Part shown: in pieces, positions 56,411 through 64,000 of the stretch
Layout of the letters: each line of letters starts with the position of its first letter
Numbering within the stretch: position 1 is the stretch's first letter
NCBI GenBank assembly: GCA_037157565.1
Contig: JAZHRO010000050.1
Coordinates: forward strand, 40,158,501-40,222,500
From: Thalassia testudinum
Lineage: Eukaryota > Streptophyta > Magnoliopsida > Alismatales > Hydrocharitaceae
Length of the DNA: 64,000 bases
Direction of reading: 5' to 3'
Translations under genes and position numbers: made by a program
The notes under the pieces: model-generated
What the model saw: the letters and a program-made list of their open reading frames with translations, nothing else
Database searches by the model: none
What the model was told of the DNA's origin: nothing

Positions 56411-58120
56411 ATGGAAAATCAACAAAACAGGTCCACTAACCCTTCCCCTTCCACCTCTAATCCCACCTCTAACCCCACTAATAACCCTAATTCTGACCCT
56501 TCCACCCACAACCCCACCACCTTTGACTTCCCACACTTGGAGCTCCCTAATCTTGATTTGCCTCAATCACAACATCAAGACCCCCTACCTGATCTTTTAA
56601 CAATGATGGCTGAGCAGATTGCTAAATTAAATTCCAATCAACAAACATTGACTAAGAACATCCAAAACCTAGCCAATCAAAGGCCAAACCCACCACCCTA
56701 TCAGCAGCCTATTATTTCTCTCAAAGGTTTTTATGATCCATCTTATTATAAGGAATGACTAGGGGTGGTCATACCAGAGGGGGACATTGAGATTAGGCTA
56801 GCAGTCCTAAACCTGATTAAGCACTTCCATGGCCTTCCTAGGGAAGACCCTTTTAGCCACCTTGAAGAGCTGACTCTTCTTGCATAAACAACCCATTCCC
56901 AAAATGTGCAAGAAGTCTTATAGCTGATGCGGCTATTTCCATCATCTCTTGAAGATAAGGCCGCTTATTCGTTTAGGACCATTGGCAGAGCCATCACAAC
57001 TTGGCCTCAACTCAAGAGCTCTTTCCTCAAGAAATTCTTTCCCATAGGTCGTATTAATTCATTATGAAGATCCATTATGACCTTCCAACAAAAATCTGGC
57101 GAAAGTTTCCATGACTCTTTGGATAAATTCAAAGATCTTTTAAGAAGTTGTCTGCACCACTAGATTCCATTATGGCAGCTTGTGCAGGTCTTCTATAATG
57201 GTTTAGAAGATCAACTTTGACACTTTGTTGACACCTCGTGTGGCAGAAACTTCTTGAATAAGGATGCTGAGAGTGCCTATGATCCTTTTGAAGAAATGAG
57301 TGAAAACTCATTTAATCAAGCTTCCATGAACACATTTCGCAGAACTCAAAACCCACAGTTCAGTGTTCATGAAGTAGGCACTCAATCTATCCTTGTCATC
57401 CAAGATGATCTTCAAATGATCGCTCAAAAACTCAACCAGATGCATATTAATCAAAAGAAAATTGAGGAAAGACTTGCCACATCAACCCAAGCTCGACACA
57501 ATCCACACCTAACCCAACCTAACCTTCCACGAAGAGAAAATTTGCACAATCTCACCACTACCCCTAATGATTATTACAAATATTTGGAGACTATCTATGA
57601 TTATTTTGGGAATTACAACTATCCAGATCTTAACCCCACTCAAAATATTTCTACCATCCAGGAGCCCTTTTAAAAATTCTTCCAATTGGAAAAATTATCT
57701 GAACTACTCCTAGAATAATCAAGTTCCTTCTTAACCAAATCATTTTAATGGGTATGGGTCGAATCCAACCTTTCATCCTGGGCCATCCCAACAAGACATC
57801 AATGCCCAGATGATGAGAACCCTGCAAGACATGCAGAAAAAAATGATGGAAGTAACCCGCACCATCACAAATCTAAACAATCAGATTGGGGTTACTCCCA
57901 CTCAAAGACCTGCAGGACATCTTCCGTCCCAACCCATGCCCAACCCTAATCACCAAAGGAACCAATATCTAGGCAAAAATCAACACTACCCGAATCAGCC
58001 TCCTACTGATCCACCACCTTAGCAGCCTCCCAGGTTTCCACAACCGCAGGCCCCCCCACCTCCTCCAAATAATAATCTGATTGCACATGCAGTTACGTTG
58101 AGGAGTGGGAAACCACCACT
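56411..58120 (+). pseudogene. R3 gag, Athila/Tat type, decayed
   Basis: It starts MENQQNRS at 56411 after a TATGG context; an upstream in-frame ATG at 56249 is less likely. A Ser/Thr/Asn/Pro-rich N-terminus leads to a helical stretch (MMAEQIAKLNSNQQTLTKNI). The gag core follows: HFHGLPREDPFSHLEE, LEDKAAYSFRTI, TWPQLKSSFLKKFFP, SFHDSLDKFKDLLRSC, FYNGLEDQL and AYDPFEEMSEN. A Gln-rich linker and AVTLRSGK near 58090, the common end of gag in this clade, finish it. At least six in-frame stops and a frameshift (57674-57810) break it. No zinc knuckle is seen. Gag would form the particle. Confidence 0.88.
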
Positions 58121-58259
58121 GATCCGGGGCCTTCACACAAACCTGGTGAAATCCCCATCACTGTGCAAATTGACTCCCCACCTCCCCATCAGGAAGAAAA
58201 GGAAATACAAAAATCCCAAGACATGATTCCTATCCCTTTTCCATAAGCTCTCGACCCCA

Positions 58260-58860
58260 CCATCAATAGAAGAAAGCAATCTAAGCCCACCACAGAAGAA
58301 CTCATGGATCTATTTGGGCAAGTTCAAATCAATATTCCTCTTGTAGATGCCATCAAATATATACCTACCTATGCCAAATTTTTGAAGGAGATCTGTACTC
58401 CTAAAAGGCAAGCCAAAAATCTAGGACAGGTGCATATTTCAGAGATAGTAAGCTTTGTCATACAAAGCAAGCTGGCTCCTAAGATGAAAGATCCGGGGGT
58501 GCCATTAATTTCAGTGATTATTGATGATATTACCTTTGATCGCGCCCTCCTTGATCTTGGAGCCTCAGTTAATATCATTCCCATGATTTTATTTCATGAG
58601 TCTTAGATCGGTGAATTAAAACCTGTCAAGGTTACCTTGCAATTAGTCGATTGATCTATAGTCAAACCTCGTGGGATTGTCGAGGATGTTTTGGTCAAGG
58701 TTCAGAATTGTGTAGTCCCTGCAGACTTTCTAGTCCTTGACATTGAGGTACCTGAATCATTACTGGACACCCCAATAATCCTTGGATGACCTTTTTTGGC
58801 AACTGTAAAGGCAAATATCAATTGCCACACAAGCAAAATGGATATCACTTGCGCTTGCCA
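58260..58860 (+). pseudogene. R3 aspartic protease domain, decayed
   Basis: MDLFGQVQINIPLVDAIKYI and YAKFLKEICTPKR are the conserved text that precedes protease in Athila/Tat elements. The active-site area reads FDRALLDLGASVNIIP, with the DLGAS form usual for this clade. VPADFLVLDIE follows, then IILG, a stop, and PFLATVKANI, where LGRPFLAT is expected. Stops lie at about 58604, 58653 and 58787. Protease would cut the gag polyprotein. The frame differs from that of gag upstream, so a frameshift lies between 58022 and 58304. Confidence 0.88.
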
Positions 58861-59311
58861 AACTATCACTTTAGATATTTTCAAATCCTCCAAGAGATTC
58901 CATGATGATAAATTTTTTGAGGACTTAGATACAGAAATTTCCAATATGGTGGAGACAATGTTGATAGGTACCCTTACCGACCACAGTCCTTTTGAGGACT
59001 CCGATTCAGAATCAATGGTCGGCGAAATCTATGATATGGAAACTTGTCTTGACCAAAAAACCCTTCCTGCTGAATCCCCTAATTACCCTGACCCTCCCAC
59101 TCTTCCATCACCCCACCCTTCCACACTAACTTCACCAAATCCTCCCCATCCCTTCCCCGACCCCTTTCCCATGGACCTACCACTAGACCCACCTGATTTT
59201 GGCATCCAACCTGATTTAAAACCATGGCCAGACTCGGGCTACACTTATCATTTTCCATCCAACTTTGATCCAAATATTGCTTCTAATCAATTTTCTAGGG
59301 TTCTAGAATAA
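58861..59311 (+). pseudogene. R3 post-protease acidic and proline-rich tail
   Basis: It continues in the frame of the protease end. The text is acidic (FFEDLDTEISNMVETM, PFEDSDSESMVGEIYDMETC) and then proline-rich (YPDPPTLPSPHP). It stops at 59309. In autonomous relatives, reverse transcriptase would follow here; no RT motif appears in any frame to 60774. It may be the truncated start of the protease-RT linker. Confidence 0.6.
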
Positions 59312-60774
59312 GACACATTTTATGAGGGCATCCAAGTGTCCAACTATTTACATGATTTTCCATCTTCCATGTATACCTTCAAACACGACTGAATGGCATA
59401 AAAGATAGCACTGGATGGGTGGTAACCCTTCATTTTTCCTGCTTTCCTTTTTCCTTTCTTTTTCTAGGTTTTGACCATCCTAAACCTGACCGCACTTCAT
59501 TAAGGTGATCCCTTTTCCTCGTAATGCATGAGAACATTGCATGTCTTAAGCATGGGGGGGTGTTTTTAAAATTTAATGATCAATTTAGGATTTTCAAAAA
59601 CTAAAAACATGCATTTTTCTTTAGTCATTTTATTTTCCTGCTTGCATACCCAAAAAAATAAAAATGTTGAAAACTTTTTGAGGAAAAATTTTGAAATTGG
59701 GACTAAGGTTGAAAAACTCACTTTTGGTACAATGGGATTTATTCTTTAACAAACTAGGGATGAGGATGCGGATCTGATCATTAGAATCACAGGGTCAATT
59801 TTTATACTAGATTAGATATCCTTCTCTAAAATTCCACCTGAACTCATGATAGTTCAGGTGACTTGATCCTCTTTTGTAATATGGAAAGTATTTGGCTTAG
59901 TTTCTGATTTATAAACTTGCTTTCCTTGCGAAACTTCGTGTGTTAAATTTCACACACAAGACAACAAATAAAAACTACTAAAAATTAAAATAACTCCCTT
60001 GTTTGAACTTAGTAAAAGTCTGAAGCAGATCATATGTTTGAGTTCCCACCACCGAGAAGGAGGAAAATGCCTCCTTTGAGGACGTGATGTTAACATGTTG
60101 CCGCCTTGGTGCTACTCCATATCTATATTTCACATCTTTAGACGGAGCACTAAAGAGAATTTTAGCAGCTCAAGTGTCTTCGACGGTGCTCTACCTATAG
60201 TGTCGGAGCAAGAGCTTGAGTTTGCTTGGAGCGCCGCTTTATACCGCATTGTGTTTTGGGGTTTCGAGCTCCTAGGTGGTGTCATGGATTGTGCTATCCC
60301 GAAGTACTGGCACCAGAGCCCCTCAAGGATTGGTAACAGGAATGATGATCCTAACACATCTGTTATAAGACTAAGCTAAAAATAAGCATGGGGGAGAAAA
60401 AAGAAAGTTTTAAACAAAAGACACGCCCTTATAAATGTTGGCTTTTCACGAGCACGGACACAAGGTTTTAAAGGATATTGCAAGTCATGAATCAGATTCA
60501 AGAGCCAGAAAAATCCTAAAAATAGAAATTTCAAGTCATCTAAATTAACAGGGGGTTAATTTGTTAATTTTCTGAAGGATATATTGATCTCGTTTTGTCT
60601 AATTTTTGGATACAAAAAAAAATCCTGACGTTTATCCTTGACAAATCCCGTGCCTCCTGTGTTTAGATCAACCAAAGTCCCTTAACCTTTTTCTCCTCAA
60701 AAGTCGAAAAAAATTAGATTTCCCAAAAATTTTGTTTTCCAAAAAATTAAAGTTTTGCTAAGAGACTAGCAAAA
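59312..60774 (+). mobile_element. R3 internal 3' region without coding content
   Basis: 1.46 kb between the last frame and the purine tract. The ORF at 60095-60379 has no recognisable domain and overlaps one on the other strand. There is no RT, RNase H, integrase or envelope-like region. This is where pol has been lost or was never present. Confidence 0.7.
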
Positions 60775-60789
60775 GATAAGCATGGGGTG
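60775..60789 (+). other. R3 polypurine tract
   Basis: GATAAGCATGGGGTG directly before the 3' LTR start TGATAAAC. It is very similar to the tract of element H (41580-41595). Confidence 0.8.
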
Positions 60790-61170
60790 TGATAAACACC
60801 AGTTTATCATTATTCTTATGGATTAAAACAAACCTAATTCTTAGGATTATGCTCCGCAAACGGGTTTTTGGGTTGCATTTAAGAATAAATTAGGTTAGGC
60901 ATGCATTGCAATTTTTATTATGTTTTTAATGTGTTTTTGTAAGTGTTAGGGATAAATAGATTTCCAGATCCCTAGTACGCTTGCACTTAGGAAGGCAACT
61001 AGTGGAGGAGAAGCTCTCACCAACTGGAACTCAGCTTGATCCAACTCACTATAGCTAGATTTTAGCTCACCTGAATTAGGGTTAGCTCATCTTGTCTCCA
61101 TTCAGCTCATCTCAGCTAAATGGTAGCTCAAGAGAGCTCATCTTAGCTCACCCTAGCTCAGGTCAGCTCA

Positions 61171-61350
61171 GATCCAGCTCAACTTAGCTGCATCTAGCTC
61201 ATCTCAGCTCCCATTAGACCATAGGGAGCTCCAACTAGCTCAGTTGAGTTCAATGGAGTTGATCCAGCTCAACTTAGCTCCATCTAGCTCATCTCAGCTC
61301 CCATTAGTCCACAGGGAGCTCCAACTAGCTCAGTTGAGTTGAATGGAGTT
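61171..61350 (+). repeat. 90-bp tandem duplication in R3 3' LTR
   Basis: Units 61171-61260 and 61261-61350 both start GATCCAGCTCAACTTAGCT and end AATGGAGTT. They differ at about six positions. The 5' LTR has one unit (52870-52950 region). Confidence 0.9.
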
Positions 61351-62244
61351 CACCACAGCTCAGGTCTAGCTACATCCAGCTCCACTCAACTCCAGCCAAC
61401 TGAAGATGACTTCATTCTAGCTCAGGAGGCTCAAGTCCAGCTCCCGGGGACTCAGCTTAGCTCAACTAAGTTGAGCTAAGCTACCTTAACTACCTCAACA
61501 AGCTTGATCCTCCCCAAGAGTACCAGACCGAGCTCACCTCAGATCATTATGGTAGAAGCCAGCTCACTTTAGCTTGGCTTAGCAACTAGCAAAGAACTAG
61601 CAAGCTAAGCCAGCTAGAGTAGCTCCATGCCAGCCTCTTCAGTAGCTGCCAACTCCATTTCAAGCTCCAGACTTTTCCTCCTCAGCTCCTCTCTTCAAAC
61701 CCTAGCTCACATTACCTACTCCTCTACTCCAAAGCTAGCTAAGCTAGCTTATCTTAGCTTAGCTTAGCTAGCATCCAGCTCCTTGCCCATCCACCACCAT
61801 CAACTGAACCCTAGCCAGCTCCGCCAACTAAGCTCACCTAAGCTAGCTATCCTACTCCAAGTTGGCACCACCACCTAGACACCTCTTCACCCCATCATCA
61901 CCACCAAAAGACTCCACCATTTTGGCACCAAAAAGCACCATGACCACCTCCATTTTGGCACCATTTTTTCCCTCCGAAATCCCCTTCATCTCAACTGCAA
62001 ATCCCCCCTTAAATCCATCTCCACCATCCACCTAACCCCCCTTCTAGAAGACCCTAGGTTGGCACCAAAATGGTGGTGTCTCTCCACCACCAAAAGCCAC
62101 CAACACCACCGTAACCACCCCTTTGACACCCTTTAAGGTTGTACCAACTAATCCTAGCCCTAGGATCATTCTAACCACCCATAACCACCACCAAACTCCA
62201 TCCTAGCCCTCCACCTATTCACGCCAACTACCCCCCTTTCCACC

Positions 62245-62254
62245 TATATATAAA
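62245..62254 (+). promoter_or_regulatory. TATA box of R3 3' LTR
   Basis: TATATATAAA, equivalent to 53822-53829. Confidence 0.6.
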
Positions 62255-63145
62255 CCAACCATATCCCCACATAAAGATCATCCTCCATTAGTGTTTAATT
62301 CCACCTACATCCACCTACACCTACAGCCAAGAAGGAGTAGAGAAGAAGATTAAGGGGCACATCACCCGCGCCTTTGGTGCCTACTTCTCCCTACTTTCTT
62401 CAACTTGTGCCATGCCAAGGAGGAGGAGCATTCTACTTCAAGGAGGATGGCCAGGCAAAGGAGAATGACATAGGGTGGACGTCCACCGTTGGAGAGAATC
62501 ATAGGGCACACCTCTTAAGGGTTTGCCTTAGACGACATCATCTTGGCGGAGCTATAGAAGGAAGGAGCCGAAGACCTTCTTTTCAAGCCTGGGAACTACC
62601 AGGCTTGGAGCAAGAAGAGCTTCATCCTCTTCATCACCATCATCATCTAAAGGATTTGTCTTTATTTTGTTTTTCAACTTATTTTTTTGTAGAAGCATTC
62701 CCCTACTAATAGACAATTTCCTTTAATAGAAAAAAAAGAAGTTGCCTTGATTTCTTATTGCACACATTTTATTGCATTACATTGCTTTCTCTTTAGTGTA
62801 GTTTCACTCCTCCTTTCTAATTGACCTAGCGCTTCACGTGCCTAGGTTAAGCTTAGAAAGAGGATAATTTTTGTCACTTAGATTAGCATAGTAGGTGTAG
62901 TAATTTTTTCCCACCAACAAATTGACATGTTGGCTTAATTTCAAAACCATAAAAAAAATTATATAGTTGAAAAGACCAAAAAGAAAGGTGATTTCTATTT
63001 CCAAGCAAGAGACTTGAATTTTGCAAACATATTGCCTCCATGGATGACCAGTGATACCCCGCTATCTAGGTTTATAAATGTAGGAGTTGATCAGTTTTAC
63101 GCATAACAACGACGTATTTTACAAACCACATAAAATTCGTTATCA

Positions 63146-63150
63146 ATGAC
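63146..63150. repeat. Target-site duplication ATGAC, right of R3
   Basis: Identical to 52475-52479. Confidence 0.92.
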
Positions 63151-63546
63151 TCCTTCAATTGTGGTTTTAGGGACTTCAATGTCTCCAATTAGTGGCCTGG
63201 GCACTCTCTTGAGAGAAAGCCACACTGCCTGGAGCAAACGCCTGGGGCTTGTGGCAACAACAAACCTTCTTCAGTCTCCTTGAAGGAGCATTATTGATGG
63301 TGACGAGGGCAAAAAATAGAAAACATAAACATGGCCTTGCTGCCTAATTAAACAAGCTCAGGAGCTTCGCCGTAGTGAGTGGAGTGCATTGGTGGTGATA
63401 CTGTTGCTTGTGGAGGAGTGTGGTGGTCGGTCGGAGTCAGGGAAGGTAACCATTAATGGGTATGTTTGGGGGAAGTGTTGGGTGTGTGAGTGGAGAGAGA
63501 AGGAGATGGTTTTGGTGTGGGAGGATGAGGTGAAGGTTTTTAGGTG
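63151..63546 (-). mobile_element. R1 5' LTR of element H, part 2
   Basis: It continues the LTR after R3 and follows copy D from 39806 to about 40195 (TCCTTC, TTTAGGGACTTCAATGTC, GGCCTGGGC, GGTGGTCGGTCGGAGT). Another R1 LTR cuts it at 63547; the flank AGGTG (63542-63546) is the likely target duplication. Confidence 0.85.
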
Positions 63547-64000
63547 TGTTAGTTGCTCTGAAATGGGTTTTTAAATCATCGATTGTAGTATAGCTCGAAT
63601 CAGTGCGAAAACAAATAAAATTTATTACTCGAATGAAATCTGAGGGCGAACATAGGGAGCAAGTGGCAATTTAATACTCAAGATCACAATCAAAGATGTA
63701 AGACTTTGCAATCAATAAAGATATATAAATGAAATCCAATGTCAGTAATGCAAAAAGAAGAAAGGGTAAAATGGTAATTTGAATCACCAAATTACCCTAC
63801 AATGTTAAGTTTAGCAAGCTACTCAAAGTAGCAGATCAGATAAGCCAAGCCCAACTCAATTTAACGAATAGAACCAGGGTATCAGATATCAGACAATAGA
63901 ATAGGCTCAAACGCCTTAACAAAGGCAAAGGTCTCTTCCTCTTTCTTCTTTTTCCCTTCAAGCCTCAGGGAGAGGCTTCTCTCTTCCTTTATTCTTTCTT
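63547..64000 (-). mobile_element. R1 LTR, further copy, cut by window edge
   Basis: It starts TGTTAGTTGCTCTGAAATGGG and follows 38817-39230 and 51499-51900 (GTAGTATAG, TCGAATCAGTGCG, GGGAGCAAGT, GATTT-GATCACCA). It ends at the window edge inside the CT-rich tract. Whether it is solo or part of an element cannot be seen. Confidence 0.8.

Larger units (their letters stand above)
52480..63145 (+). mobile_element. R3: complete non-autonomous Ty3/gypsy element
   Basis: 10.67 kb with two LTRs (52480-54721 and 60790-63145), TGATAA..TTATCA ends, a perfect ATGAC target duplication, a tRNA-Asp PBS and a purine tract. It carries Athila-type gag and protease, but no RT, RNase H or integrase between 59312 and 60774. 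It must have moved with enzymes from elsewhere. It inserted in the LTR of element H, whose empty counterpart is at 39801. Confidence 0.93.
60790..63145 (+). mobile_element. R3 3' LTR
   Basis: 2356 bp, TGATAAACACC to TTCGTTATCA, collinear with the 5' LTR. It is 114 bp longer, accounted for by a 90-bp tandem duplication (61171-61350) and about 24 extra bp of AGCTAAGCTAGCTT-type sequence near 61737-61765. The TATA box is at 62245-62254. The base differences scattered along the pair show an old insertion. Confidence 0.93.

Noticed and set aside
58304..58606. Host aspartic protease gene
   Set aside because: The DLGAS active-site form, the preceding gag text and the flanking LTRs identify it as the retroelement protease.

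Overview
This window looks like repeat-dominated nuclear DNA of a flowering plant with a large genome. Everything recognisable is transposable element: Ty3/gypsy elements of the plant Athila/Tat type primed by tRNA-Asp, Ty1/copia elements primed by initiator tRNA-Met, one L1-type LINE, and solo LTRs. I found no host gene, tRNA, rRNA or organellar segment that I could support. The species cannot be named from this. Family labels used here (R1, R2, R3, Cop, S1) are informal and mine.

Layout. 1-18896: a minus-strand R2 element (internal region 505-6650, 5' LTR 6651-7742 plus 18053-18896) whose LTR was split by a plus-strand R2 element (7743-18052). The result is a large inverted repeat, with related internal regions pointing outward. 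An R1 LTR (2940-5665) sits in the left arm, and a 2.7 kb solo LTR with a perfect target duplication (S1, 9367-12063) sits in the right 5' LTR. 18897-22264: AT-rich unassigned DNA and a gag-like remnant. 22265-23690: a truncated copia element. 23690-38816: the 3' part of an old R1 element (G), itself cut by an R1 solo LTR (24434-28647, holding an R2 solo LTR), by a full-length copia element (29879-35548, holding another copia-like LTR) and by an R2 solo LTR (36269-37945). G keeps a recognisable integrase C-terminus. 38817-64000: a second R1 element (H, minus strand) inserted into G's integrase. H has a 3' LTR, polypurine tract, a long degenerate reading frame and a PBS, but no visible pol. H is interrupted by a LINE (44795-49935), by a complete non-autonomous R3 element (52480-63145, target duplication ATGAC) and by a further R1 LTR (from 63547).

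How the parts fit. The order of insertion can be read from target-site duplications and from uninterrupted paralogous copies within the same window (for example the empty R3 site at 39801). R2 and H lack visible pol but carry long single reading frames with an acidic tail. R3 carries gag and protease only. These elements presumably depended on enzymes from autonomous relatives; the integrase remnant in G shows that at least one R1 copy had pol. All coding regions seen are broken by stops or frameshifts, so nothing here looks currently able to make a full protein.
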